Assembly (NCBI GenBank): GCA_934643185.1
Contig: CAKUBN010000003.1
Coordinates: 1-64,000 of the forward strand
Direction: 5' to 3'
Source: an uncultured Eubacteriales bacterium
GTDB taxonomy: Bacteria; Bacillota; Clostridia; Oscillospirales; Acutalibacteraceae
Length of the DNA stretch: 64,000 bases
Below the pieces are notes generated by a model. The model saw nothing but the letters and a program-made list of their open reading frames with translations. It did not search any database and was not told the DNA's origin. This document shows, piece by piece, positions 43,212 to 51,410 of this stretch (its first letter is position 1; the number at the start of each line of letters is the position of its first letter). The position numbers and the translations under genes were made by a program.

Positions 43212-44351
43212 TCACGCCGCTTCTGCTGCGAAAAAACAAGCCAAAAAATATTGCAATGCAGAAGAAAATGTGATGGCGGGCGCTTCGGTTTTCGCCGTGA
43301 TTTTGAGCGACTGCACCGTGTCGCCGTTCAGCGCGACCTCCGCCGTACCGAGCACATCCCCCGGTTCTACCGGCGCAGGAACGTTTTCCGGCAAAATGAG
43401 TTTTATCCCGATCTCCGCGCCGCCCGAGGCTGTTAAAACGCCGCGTGGGGCTTCACACTCAAGCGAAACGGCGCTCACCATGCCACCCGTAACGGGCAGC
43501 TCGGGCAGTTCCGGAAGCTCCGGTGTCGTCAGCTTCCAGTTTGCAAAGCCGTAGTCGAGCAGCGAAGAAGCAGCCGAAAAGCGGTCTTTCGTATTTTCCG
43601 CACCGAGCACTACCGCAATGAGCCGCATACCGTTTCGTTCTGCCGCAGCCGAAATGCAGCTGCCCGCCGCACTTGTCGTGCCGGTTTTCAGCCCCAAAAT
43701 GCCGTCATACGTGCGCACAAGCTTATTTGTGTTCACAAGCTGCGTCTGCCCGTCACGCACATAATCAATCCAGATGAGCGTGTAATCAAATATTTTCTCG
43801 TGCTGCATCAACGCGCGGCTCATCACCGCCACATCATAGGCGCTCGTAATGTGCCCGTCTTCGTCAAGACCGTTACAGTTTTTAAAAACGGTGTCGTTCA
43901 TGCCGAGCTCCGCCGCGCGGGCGTTCATGCGCGCCACAAATGCGTCCTCGCTGCCCGCGACTGCCTCCGCCAAAACGACCGCCGCGTCGTTCGCGCTCAT
44001 CACCACGCACGCTTTGATGAGGTCGTCTACGGTCATCTGCTCGCCCTCCTTGAGCCAAATGTCCGAGCCGCCCATGCCCGCCGCGTGCGCCGAGGCCGTG
44101 AGCACATCGTCCAGATGCAGCGTGCCTGCATCGATTGCCTCAAATACGAGCAAAAGCGTCATCACCTTCGTGATGGACGCACAAGGTCGCTGCACATGGG
44201 CAGACTTTTCGTATAACACCTGACCCGTGGAGGCTTCCATCATCACCAAAGCCTGCGCGGGGAAATCCGGCGTCTCGGCACGCGCAAGCGGACAGAACAC
44301 ACCGATCAGCAATACAGCAGCCAAACAGAAGCCAAGAAAATGTCTTTTCAT
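43212..44351 (-). CDS. dacF: D-alanyl-D-alanine carboxypeptidase (DacF type)
   Basis: 379 residues. A Sec signal peptide (KRHFLGFCLAAVLLIG to ARA) precedes a peptidase S11 domain with all three penicillin-binding motifs: ASITK (Ser about 59), SAND, and KTGTTSAAG. A C-terminal PBP5-like beta domain and a short hydrophobic tail complete it. It trims the terminal D-Ala of peptidoglycan stem peptides outside the membrane. ATG at 44351; its ribosome binding site GGGGGTG is part of a hairpin. Confidence 0.92.
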   Translation of the reverse strand: MKRHFLGFCLAAVLLIGVFCPLARAETPDFPAQALVMMEASTGQVLYEKSAHVQRPCASITKVMTLLLVFEAIDAGTLHLDDVLTASAHAAGMGGSDIWLKEGEQMTVDDLIKACVVMSANDAAVVLAEAVAGSEDAFVARMNARAAELGMNDTVFKNCNGLDEDGHITSAYDVAVMSRALMQHEKIFDYTLIWIDYVRDGQTQLVNTNKLVRTYDGILGLKTGTTSAAGSCISAAAERNGMRLIAVVLGAENTKDRFSAASSLLDYGFANWKLTTPELPELPELPVTGGMVSAVSLECEAPRGVLTASGGAEIGIKLILPENVPAPVEPGDVLGTAEVALNGDTVQSLKITAKTEAPAITFSSALQYFLACFFAAEAA

Positions 44352-44357
44352 AAGTAA

Positions 44358-44389
44358 ACACCCCCGCACCAAAAGATATGCGGGAGTGT
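44358..44389 (-). promoter_or_regulatory. Hairpin covering the dacF ribosome binding site
   Basis: ACACTCCCGCA / TGCGGGGGTGT on the minus strand (11 positions, one mismatch) in the hisF-dacF gap. The 3' arm contains the GGGGGTG expected to serve dacF. It is followed by TTTACTT, so it might also act as a weak terminator. Confidence 0.55.
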
Positions 44390-44411
44390 CCTTCAATCAT
44401 TCTATTAAATT

Positions 44412-45173
44412 TCACCGGCGCACCGGGATACCGTTTTCCGCAAGGTAGCCCTTGAGCTCCGGTATGCCGATCTCGCGGAAGTGGAAAAGTGACGCTGCCA
44501 AAACCGCGTCCGCCTTACCCTTTGTAAACGCGTCCTTAAAGTGCTCCATCTTGCCCGCACCGCCGGATGCAATGACCGGAATGCCCACGCTTTCGGAAAC
44601 TGCGCGGGTCAGCTCCAGGTCATACCCGGCCTTCGTGCCGTCGCAATCCATGCTCGTCAGCAGAATTTCACCCGCGCCGAGTTTCTCCGCGCGCTTTGCC
44701 CATTCTACGGCGTCAATGCCCGTGTCCACGCGACCGCCGTTTAAATACAGCGTCCAGCCCGCACCGTTCGGGCGGCGCTTCGCGTCCATCGCCATCACAA
44801 CGCACTGGCTGCCGAATTTATACGCCGCGTCCGCAATGAGCTGTGGGTTTTTCAGCGCGGCGGAGTTTACCGAAACCTTATCCGCGCCCGCGCGCAGCAG
44901 CGCCGTGAAATCCTCTACCGTACGGATGCCGCCGCCCACCGTAAACGGGATAAATATGCTGTTCGCCACGCGGGAAACGATATCCAGCATGATACCGCGC
45001 GCATCGGAGGACGCGGTGATGTCGAGCAAAACAAGCTCGTCCGCGCCCTGCCGGTCGTATTCGATGGCGGCCTCCACAGGATCGCCCGCATCGCGTAAAT
45101 TCACGAAATTTGTGCCCTTAACAACCCTGCCGTTTTTAAGGTCAAGGCACGGGATAATGCGTTTGGCGTACAT
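44412..45173 (-). CDS. hisF: Imidazole glycerol phosphate synthase, cyclase subunit
   Basis: 253 residues, (beta/alpha)8 barrel. Catalytic Asp residues are in [13 protein letters not shown] and VMAMDAKRR; phosphate-binding loops VGGGIRT and ASGGAGK are present. It uses ammonia from HisH to form IGP and AICAR, linking histidine and purine synthesis. The ATG overlaps the hisH stop by one base (TAATG). No other his genes are visible in the window. Confidence 0.96.
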   Translation of the reverse strand: MYAKRIIPCLDLKNGRVVKGTNFVNLRDAGDPVEAAIEYDRQGADELVLLDITASSDARGIMLDIVSRVANSIFIPFTVGGGIRTVEDFTALLRAGADKVSVNSAALKNPQLIADAAYKFGSQCVVMAMDAKRRPNGAGWTLYLNGGRVDTGIDAVEWAKRAEKLGAGEILLTSMDCDGTKAGYDLELTRAVSESVGIPVIASGGAGKMEHFKDAFTKGKADAVLAASLFHFREIGIPELKGYLAENGIPVRR

Positions 45174-45796
45174 TACACGCCCCCCTTTCCCCGCGTCATG
45201 GCGGCGAAGTTTTCGAGCAGCTTCAGTCCCAACGCTCCGCTTTTTTCCGGGTGAAACTGACATGCCATGAGGTTATCTTTCTGCACCGCCGCATGAATTT
45301 CCACACCGTACTGCGCCGCGGCGGTCACAACATCTTCTTCGGCCTTTAAATAATACGAGTGCACAAAGTACACATACGGCTCGCCCGTAATGCTTCGGAA
45401 CAACCCGCCGTCCTTTTTGATTTCAAGCGAATTCCACCCGATATGCGGAATTTTCAGCCCCGGCGCAGCAGGAATACGCAGCACCTTACCTTTTAAAAGC
45501 GACAGGCCGGAGACGCCCGGGGATTCCTCGCTGCTCTCAAACAGAATTTGCAGCCCTAAACAAATGCCCAAAAACGGCTTGCCGGAGGCGACGAACGCTT
45601 TAATCGGCGCTTCCAGTTCTCTCCCGCGCAGCTCGTGCATGGCGTCGCCAAACGAACCGACGCCCGGCAGCACGGCGCCGTCGGCTTTCATGAGAACGCT
45701 CGGGTCCTGTGTGACTTCGACCTCGCAGCCGATATGCATAAGCGCTTTTTCCACGCTGCGGATATTGCCCGCGCCGTAATCTATAATTGCGATCAT
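45173..45796 (-). CDS. hisH: Imidazole glycerol phosphate synthase, glutaminase subunit
   Basis: 207 residues, class I glutamine amidotransferase. The triad is visible: Cys in [11 protein letters not shown], His and Glu in CQFHPEKSG. The oxyanion strand [10 protein letters not shown] and the start [12 protein letters not shown] are typical. Supplies ammonia to HisF in a heterodimer. First gene of a two- or three-gene unit with hisF and perhaps dacF, with its own promoter. Confidence 0.96.
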   Translation of the reverse strand: MIAIIDYGAGNIRSVEKALMHIGCEVEVTQDPSVLMKADGAVLPGVGSFGDAMHELRGRELEAPIKAFVASGKPFLGICLGLQILFESSEESPGVSGLSLLKGKVLRIPAAPGLKIPHIGWNSLEIKKDGGLFRSITGEPYVYFVHSYYLKAEEDVVTAAAQYGVEIHAAVQKDNLMACQFHPEKSGALGLKLLENFAAMTRGKGGV

Positions 45797-45825
45797 CCCG
45801 TCGCCTCCTATTGCTTTGATTTAGC

Positions 45826-45862
45826 GTGATAATATAGTATCACATATTGTTTTATCCGTCAA
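45826..45862 (-). promoter_or_regulatory. hisH promoter with overlapping inverted repeat
   Basis: Minus strand TTGACG (45862-45857), 17 bases, TACTAT (45839-45834). GTGATA (45826-45831) and TATCAC (45838-45843) form an inverted repeat with a 6-base spacer straddling the -10, a good position for a repressor operator. Confidence 0.6.
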
Positions 45863-45911
45863 CAGGATTTTTTCTTCCCGCAATCAAAACGGCTTTCTTT
45901 GATTTTGGGCA

Positions 45912-45952
45912 AAAAGAAAGCACGCAGAAAAACTGGTCTGCGTGCTTTTACT
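45912..45952 (-). terminator. Terminator of glpK
   Basis: Minus strand AAAGCACGCAG / CTGCGTGCTTT followed by CTTTTTGCCC, about 60 bases after the glpK stop. Confidence 0.85.
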
Positions 45953-46006
45953 TTTTAAAAAGGCGGGCGAAAACTTTTACGTCGCTTCGCTGTGCTTGAC
46001 TTTGGC

Positions 46007-47512
46007 TTAATCCAAACCGTCCGCCCAACCCATGGATCTTTCCACGGCCTTATGCCAGCGTTTCAGCGCTTTTGCTTCGCTGCCTGCTGCCGTTTGCGGG
46101 TCATACGCATTTTTAAGCTTCCACACAGTCCTAAGCTCATCCAGCGATTCCCACACACCGACGGCCAAGCCCGCCAGCATCGCGGAGCCGAGCGCGGTGG
46201 TCTCCAGACACTTCGGCTGTCTCACGGCGCAGTGCAATAAATCCGCCTGATACTGCATCAAAAAGCGGCTTCTCGATGCGCCGCCGTCCACGCGCAGCTC
46301 GGAAATTTCCGTGCCGCTGCCCGCTTCCATGGCTTTCACGAGGTCATAGCTTTCATACGCAATGCTTTCCAGCACAGCCCGGCAGATGTGCGCCTTAGAC
46401 GTACCGCGCGTCACGCCGAGCAGTGCGCCCCGCGCATACATATCCCAGTACGGTGCGCCAAGCCCTGTAAACGCCGGCACAAACACCGCGCCGCCTGCGT
46501 CCTCCACGGTCTCCGCAAGAAGGTCCGCTTCCTGCGGGTTCGCGATAAGCTTCAACTCATCGCGCAGCCATTTGATGGCCGAGCCTGCGTTGAACGCACT
46601 GCCCTCAAGCGCATAGGTCGTCTCGCCATTCACGCACCAACCGATCGTCGTAATAAGCCCCCGGTCGGAGAAAACCGGCTTATCACCCGTGTTCATCAGC
46701 ACAAAGCAGCCCGTGCCGTATGTATTTTTCGCCATGCCCTTATCAAAGCAGCACTGTCCGAACAGCGCGGCGTGCTGGTCGCCCGCAATGCCCGCAATCG
46801 GAATTTTCCTGCCGAGTATCGTTTCGGAGCACATGCCCACAACGCCGGAGGAGTCCACGACTTTCGGCAGCGCGTCACGCGGGATACCGAACACGTTCAG
46901 CATTTTCTCGTCCCAATCAAGCTTTTGAATGTCAAACAGCATGGTGCGCGAAGCGTTCGTCACGTCCGTCACATAACTTTCGCCCTCCGTGAGCGAATAA
47001 ATGAGCCACGTATCAATGGTACCGAAGCGCAGGCGATGCTCCTTCGCGAGCACTTTGGCCTTCGGCACGTTATCCAAAATCCACTTCATTTTGGTGCCGG
47101 AAAAATACGGGTCGATGATGAGTCCCGTCGTTTTATGAATGTACTCCTCAAGTCCCTCGCCTTTTAATCGCTCGCATTCCGGCGCGGTGCGGCGGCACTG
47201 CCACACAATGGCGTTGCAGATCGGGATACCCGTCTCGCTGTCCCACGCCACGGTGGTCTCTCTTTGATTCGTGATGCTGATAGCAGCGATGTCCTCCGCG
47301 GTGATCTCCGCCTCATGCACCGCCTGCCGCATGGCGTAAAGCTGCGTCTGCAAGATCTCCACGGCATCGTGCTCCACATAGCCGGGCTGCGGGTAAATCT
47401 GCGTAAATTCGCGCTGTCCCATGCCCGCAATGCCGCCCAAAGCGTCAAACAACACGGCGCGCGAACTGGTCGTGCCCTGGTCAAGCGATAAAATGTATTG
47501 ACCGATTTTCAA
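46007..47512 (-). CDS. glpK: Glycerol kinase
   Basis: 501 residues, FGGY family. ILSLDQGTTSSRAVLFD is the ATP-binding start, TNQRETTVAWD and WQCRRTAPECE bind glycerol, and the second FGGY signature lies around GLGAPYWDMYARG. It makes sn-glycerol-3-phosphate, also the PlsY substrate. The histidine phosphorylated by PTS HPr in many Firmicutes would lie near residue 230; I did not find a convincing HxxE match there. TTG start at 47512 with GGAGGG 8 bases upstream; no glpF or glpD nearby. Confidence 0.96.
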   Translation of the reverse strand: MKIGQYILSLDQGTTSSRAVLFDALGGIAGMGQREFTQIYPQPGYVEHDAVEILQTQLYAMRQAVHEAEITAEDIAAISITNQRETTVAWDSETGIPICNAIVWQCRRTAPECERLKGEGLEEYIHKTTGLIIDPYFSGTKMKWILDNVPKAKVLAKEHRLRFGTIDTWLIYSLTEGESYVTDVTNASRTMLFDIQKLDWDEKMLNVFGIPRDALPKVVDSSGVVGMCSETILGRKIPIAGIAGDQHAALFGQCCFDKGMAKNTYGTGCFVLMNTGDKPVFSDRGLITTIGWCVNGETTYALEGSAFNAGSAIKWLRDELKLIANPQEADLLAETVEDAGGAVFVPAFTGLGAPYWDMYARGALLGVTRGTSKAHICRAVLESIAYESYDLVKAMEAGSGTEISELRVDGGASRSRFLMQYQADLLHCAVRQPKCLETTALGSAMLAGLAVGVWESLDELRTVWKLKNAYDPQTAAGSEAKALKRWHKAVERSMGWADGLD

Positions 47513-47525
47513 GTTCAAGCCCTCC

Positions 47526-48044
47526 TTACCAACGGAAGAAATTGAGCCGGTGCTCCTTGCGGTCCTCCTGCTCTCTTGTGTTTGTGATGACTTTATACCG
47601 TACCACCCATTTCGGGTCAATATACTCCAAAATCGCCTGCGGCATTTTGTACTGGAACAGATGCCGCTGGTGCTTAAGGCTCTCCACCACACGGAGATGA
47701 TCCGAAGACTTCACATCCAAGCTGCCGACGATGATGGTGGAATAATCGTTCGGGTTCGTGTATTTGAAGTTGTCGAGAAAATCCGCCCAGTCGGTGTACT
47801 CGGTCAGCTTCACGTATTCGCGCGGAACATTGAGACGGATGCGCACCGCACCCGAAACACGTCCGCCGGTATTCTGCTTTCTGCCGCGCACCACGCCGAA
47901 TATGGGGCACTCGCAGTGCAGGTCGAGCATATCGATGAGCGCGGCGTACTCCTTCTTAAACGAAATACTGGGGCTTGCGCGGTAAATCTTGCCGCTTTGC
48001 AAAATACGCATCACGGCGCCGGACTGATATGTGTCAATAATCAT
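47526..48044 (-). CDS. DUF3841-like protein
   Basis: 172 residues. The start MIIDTYQSGAVMRILQSGKIYRA, with later mixed hydrophobic and charged blocks and a C-terminal WVVRYKVITNT, recalls the DUF3841 family, but I recognise it only loosely. No membrane segment, metal site or nucleotide-binding motif is apparent. The ATG at 48044 has AAGGGAAAGGG upstream at a rather long distance. It lies 13 bases before glpK and 114 bases after an ADP-ribosylglycohydrolase, all on the same strand. Confidence 0.55.
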   Translation of the reverse strand: MIIDTYQSGAVMRILQSGKIYRASPSISFKKEYAALIDMLDLHCECPIFGVVRGRKQNTGGRVSGAVRIRLNVPREYVKLTEYTDWADFLDNFKYTNPNDYSTIIVGSLDVKSSDHLRVVESLKHQRHLFQYKMPQAILEYIDPKWVVRYKVITNTREQEDRKEHRLNFFRW

Positions 48045-48158
48045 GTTCTGATAAACCCTTTCCCTTAAAAATCGCGTCGATCCCTGCGTCGCTCCGCCCG
48101 CTTCAAAAAAAAACACAGGCGGTTTTTCAAAACCGAAATTCAAATATATGCGGAAATG

Positions 48159-48950
48159 TTACTTTGTAGCCCAATCGTATAAAAAGCGGTCAAACTCACC
48201 GACCTTGCGCTTATCGGGCTTGATAAGGTAGCGTTTTAAAAGATCCTTTTCGTTTTCCACCGTCCGCTTATAGTATGCGCCCGCAATGCCGCCCGCAATG
48301 CACGCCACGGTATCGGTGTCGCACTTCACGCTGAACACATTGCGGATGCAGCTTTCCCAATCCTCGCTTTCCATAAAGCAGCGGAACGCAAGCGGCATCG
48401 TTCCCTCCGCCGTAGCATCAAACTTCGCCTTCGGCCGGTACGCCCACAGCGGCTTATGCACGGGGTATTCAAACTCTTTGTTAAAGTATTTTTTCAGGTC
48501 CTTTTTGCGCTCGCCGTGCAGTGCAAGGTAAATGAGCCCCGCGGTCGCAACGGCGGCTTTCAGGCCCTCTATGTGGTTGTGTGTGCACATGGCGCTGTTT
48601 TTCGCTTCTTCCTCCACCTTTTCCAGCGTATCAAAGTGGTAAGCGATGTAGCTGACGCGCATGGCCGCGCCGTTGCCGAAGCTGCCGTATCCCGTTTCGG
48701 CATGTCCGTCCAGCCAGCGCTGAAACATCGTGCCGTACCCCACGCCTCTGTACATACGCCCGAATTTGCCATAAGCCTTTGCATAGCTGATGTCATTTAA
48801 AAGCGCGTATTTCGTCGCGATGGTCAGCACCGTATCGTCCGTGAAAAAGCAGTTGTTCCCAAAAAGCTCCACCTTTTTATAGTTGAACCCGCTCGGTTTG
48901 CTGAACTCAAACCGCGAGCCGGCAATGTCTCCTAAAATCGCACCGGTCAA
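48159..48950 (-). CDS. ADP-ribosylglycohydrolase family protein
   Basis: About 263 residues. Metal-binding and catalytic motifs of the family are complete: GAILGDIAGSRFEF, FFTDDTVLT, GYGSFGNGAAMRVSY, and CDTDTVACIAGGIAGAYY. The family removes ADP-ribose from proteins (DraG, ARH) or cleaves related compounds; the target here is unknown. TTG at 48950 with ATGGAGGG 7 bases upstream is preferred, since similarity begins there. No ADP-ribosyltransferase gene is seen nearby. Confidence 0.88.
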   Translation of the reverse strand: MTGAILGDIAGSRFEFSKPSGFNYKKVELFGNNCFFTDDTVLTIATKYALLNDISYAKAYGKFGRMYRGVGYGTMFQRWLDGHAETGYGSFGNGAAMRVSYIAYHFDTLEKVEEEAKNSAMCTHNHIEGLKAAVATAGLIYLALHGERKKDLKKYFNKEFEYPVHKPLWAYRPKAKFDATAEGTMPLAFRCFMESEDWESCIRNVFSVKCDTDTVACIAGGIAGAYYKRTVENEKDLLKRYLIKPDKRKVGEFDRFLYDWATK

Positions 48951-49048
48951 TCGGATCCCTCCATTCCCTGCATGATCGGTTTCAGTATACCATGTTTTTT
49001 CTTCTATTTCCACACATTTTTGTGAAAAAGTTCCGATTTTCGATTCCT

Positions 49049-49077
49049 TTGACTTTTTTCGTGAAATACGGTATGAT
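49049..49077 (+). promoter_or_regulatory. Promoter of the small lipoprotein gene
   Basis: TTGACT, 17 bases, TATGAT, 36 bases before the ATG. Confidence 0.75.
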
Positions 49078-49113
49078 ATAGTTTAAAATAAGACGGAAAA
49101 AGAGGTGTTCAAA

Positions 49114-49761
49114 ATGAGAAATGCAAAACGGCTTTCGGCGGTGCTCCTGCTTTCGGCGGCGCTCATCCTGTCTTCTGCGGCGTGCGGCGGGCAGACTGAA
49201 GCCGTAAGCGAAGCGCCGTCCGCTGTCTCCTCCGAGCCGCAGCGGGATTACACCGTGCAGATCTCCAAGGACACCCTGCGCCGCACCGGGCTCGATATCA
49301 CCGCCGCGGCGCACCGGCTGGGGCTTACAAACGTCACCACAAACGACGACGGCTCCTGCACGGTGGAAATGACAAAGGACGAGCGCGATGCCGTCTGCGC
49401 CGCGCTGAAGGAAAGTCTGCACGAGCAGATCATCGCTTTGCCGGAGGACGGCACGTGGCCGTTTATAAAAAGCGTCACGCTTTCCGAAGACGGCCGCAGC
49501 GCCGAAATTCTGAGCACCAAAGACCTGTATAAACCGGAGCGCGACAACGCCGCTGCGCAGGCCGTGTACATTCCCGCGCTGCTCTACGCAGCGTTTACGG
49601 GCGAGGACGCAGAAAGCTTCACGGTGCACTTCACCGTAAAAGACGAAACGACCGGCGATGTGCTGGGCGCGTTCGATTACCCCGCCGCAGAGCCGACCGC
49701 TTCCGAAAGCGATGCAAGCGGCACAGAAAGCACCGCCCCCTCACCCGACACCGCTGAATAA
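49114..49761 (+). CDS. Hypothetical lipoprotein
   Basis: 215 residues. Basic start, hydrophobic run and LSSAAC lipobox give a lipoprotein signal; the mature protein would be anchored outside. The body (about 45-190) mixes alpha and beta content with no known motif. Its C-terminal 30 residues are Ser/Thr/Pro/Asp-rich and probably disordered. Single gene with clear promoter and terminator. ATG at 49114 has AGAGGTG upstream. Function unknown. Confidence 0.8.
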   Translation: MRNAKRLSAVLLLSAALILSSAACGGQTEAVSEAPSAVSSEPQRDYTVQISKDTLRRTGLDITAAAHRLGLTNVTTNDDGSCTVEMTKDERDAVCAALKESLHEQIIALPEDGTWPFIKSVTLSEDGRSAEILSTKDLYKPERDNAAAQAVYIPALLYAAFTGEDAESFTVHFTVKDETTGDVLGAFDYPAAEPTASESDASGTESTAPSPDTAE

Positions 49762-49770
49762 ACCGCATAC

Positions 49771-49822
49771 AAAAAACGGAGCCGCACAGGTTTATCCCCC
49801 ATGCGCGGCTCCGTTCTTTTTA
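49771..49822. terminator. Bidirectional terminator between lipoprotein and MATE genes
   Basis: AACGGAGCCGC / GCGGCTCCGTT with CTTTTTAC on the plus side and TTTTTGTATG on the minus side. Serves two convergent genes. Confidence 0.88.
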
Positions 49823-51241
49823 CTTTTTCGCCTGTACAAGCTCGCCCATTTCTTTGTGTTTTAATTCGCGCCAGACGGTGCACAGCATCGTGATGAAGCA
49901 CGCGCCGCCGCCCACAAAGTTCGAGATGACCTCTGCCCAGAACACGCCGTCCACGCCAATAGCGGGGATCTGCGGCAGCAAAAACGTCAGCGGAATGACG
50001 ATGATGACCTTGCGCAGCAGTGAGAAGAAAATCGCCTGCTTTGCGCGCCCCATCGCCTGCACAACGGACTGCGAAGACATTTGCAGCGCCATCATGAAGC
50101 AGCCGAAGAAATAAATGTGCATGGCGTGCGTGCACGTCTCCAGCAGCTGCGGGTCGCTGTTGAACAGCTGAATAAACACATGCGGGAACAGCCGCAGCAC
50201 AAGCCAAACGAGCACCATGTAGCTGAACGACACGACCGTTGTAAACACGATCACACTGCGCACGCGTCTATATTTTTTCGCGCCGTAGTTGAAGCTGACG
50301 ACCGGCGCCGCAGCGGACGTCACACCGCTGACCGGTGTATATGTCACCTCGCGAATGGAATTGATGACCGTCATGACCGCCACAAACAGGTCGCCGCCGT
50401 GCTGCGAGAGCATCGCGTTGCACGCCACCTGCACGGCGCTCGACGTAAAGCCCATAATAAAGCCCGAAATGCCGAGCGAGGTGATCTTGCCGATGAGCTT
50501 TGCCTGCGGGCGCATGCGCTTTGGCTCTAAGCGGAACAGCGTGCGCTTGCCAAGCAGAAAATGCACCACCCACACAGCAGAAACCAGCTGCGAAAGCACC
50601 GTCGCCAGCGCCGCGCCCTGCACGCCCATGTTGAGCACAAAAATGAACAGCGGGTCAAGCGCTATGTTCACCACCGCGCCGATGACGACCGTCAGCATGC
50701 CGCGGTTCGCAAAGCCCTGCGCGTTGATGAATCCGTTCATGCCAAGTGAGACCATCATAAACACGCTGCCGAGCATGTAGACCGAAAGGTAGCTGTCCGC
50801 ATACGGGTACGTCGCGTCGCTCGCGCCGAAGAGGTACAGCACCGGCTTTTTGATGAGCAGCACCACAACGCACAAAACAATGCCCGTAACAACCAACATA
50901 AAAAATGTGTTGTTCATCACGTCTGCGGCGCGCTCGCGCTGCTTTTCGCCCTCTTCGCCGCCCTGCTGTGCCGCACCGCGCGCCATGGAGAACAGCGGCG
51001 TACCGCCCGTGCCGAACAGATTCGCAAACGCCGTCACCATCAGTAAGATCGGAAACGTCACGCCGACTCCCGTTAAAGCATCGACCGACGTATCGGAAAT
51101 ATGCCCAATGTACATGCGGTCTACAATGTTGTAGAGCACATTCACAAACTGCGCCAGCACCATCGGCACCGCAAGGCGCAGGATCGTTTTGGAAATCGGG
51201 CCTTTTGAAAAGTCGTCGTTTTTCTTCACATTTGCAGCCAT
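49820..51241 (-). CDS. MATE family efflux transporter (third copy)
   Basis: 473 residues, 12 membrane segments. ILRLAVPMVLAQFVNVLYNIVDRMYIGHI is the typical helix 1 region (seen as shorter overlapping motifs), followed by ALTGVGVTFPILLMVTAFANLFGTGG. A charged loop QQGGEEGEKQRERA lies after the third helix. ATG at 51241 with AGGAAAGG upstream. It is monocistronic. Substrate not deducible. Confidence 0.92.
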   Translation of the reverse strand: MAANVKKNDDFSKGPISKTILRLAVPMVLAQFVNVLYNIVDRMYIGHISDTSVDALTGVGVTFPILLMVTAFANLFGTGGTPLFSMARGAAQQGGEEGEKQRERAADVMNNTFFMLVVTGIVLCVVVLLIKKPVLYLFGASDATYPYADSYLSVYMLGSVFMMVSLGMNGFINAQGFANRGMLTVVIGAVVNIALDPLFIFVLNMGVQGAALATVLSQLVSAVWVVHFLLGKRTLFRLEPKRMRPQAKLIGKITSLGISGFIMGFTSSAVQVACNAMLSQHGGDLFVAVMTVINSIREVTYTPVSGVTSAAAPVVSFNYGAKKYRRVRSVIVFTTVVSFSYMVLVWLVLRLFPHVFIQLFNSDPQLLETCTHAMHIYFFGCFMMALQMSSQSVVQAMGRAKQAIFFSLLRKVIIVIPLTFLLPQIPAIGVDGVFWAEVISNFVGGGACFITMLCTVWRELKHKEMGELVQAKK

Positions 51242-51410
51242 AAATTCGCCTTTCCTGTATTTTAAGCGATATACGCGTAATTTCAACCAAAAGTATACAA
51301 CTTTTCAAAACGGCTGTAAATGTGAAGTCTTTCACAAAGTTCATGACAAAACGACCCTCTCGATAGGCAAACTGCCGCGAAAGGGTCGTTTTATGCACAA
51401 ATAAATCCGG

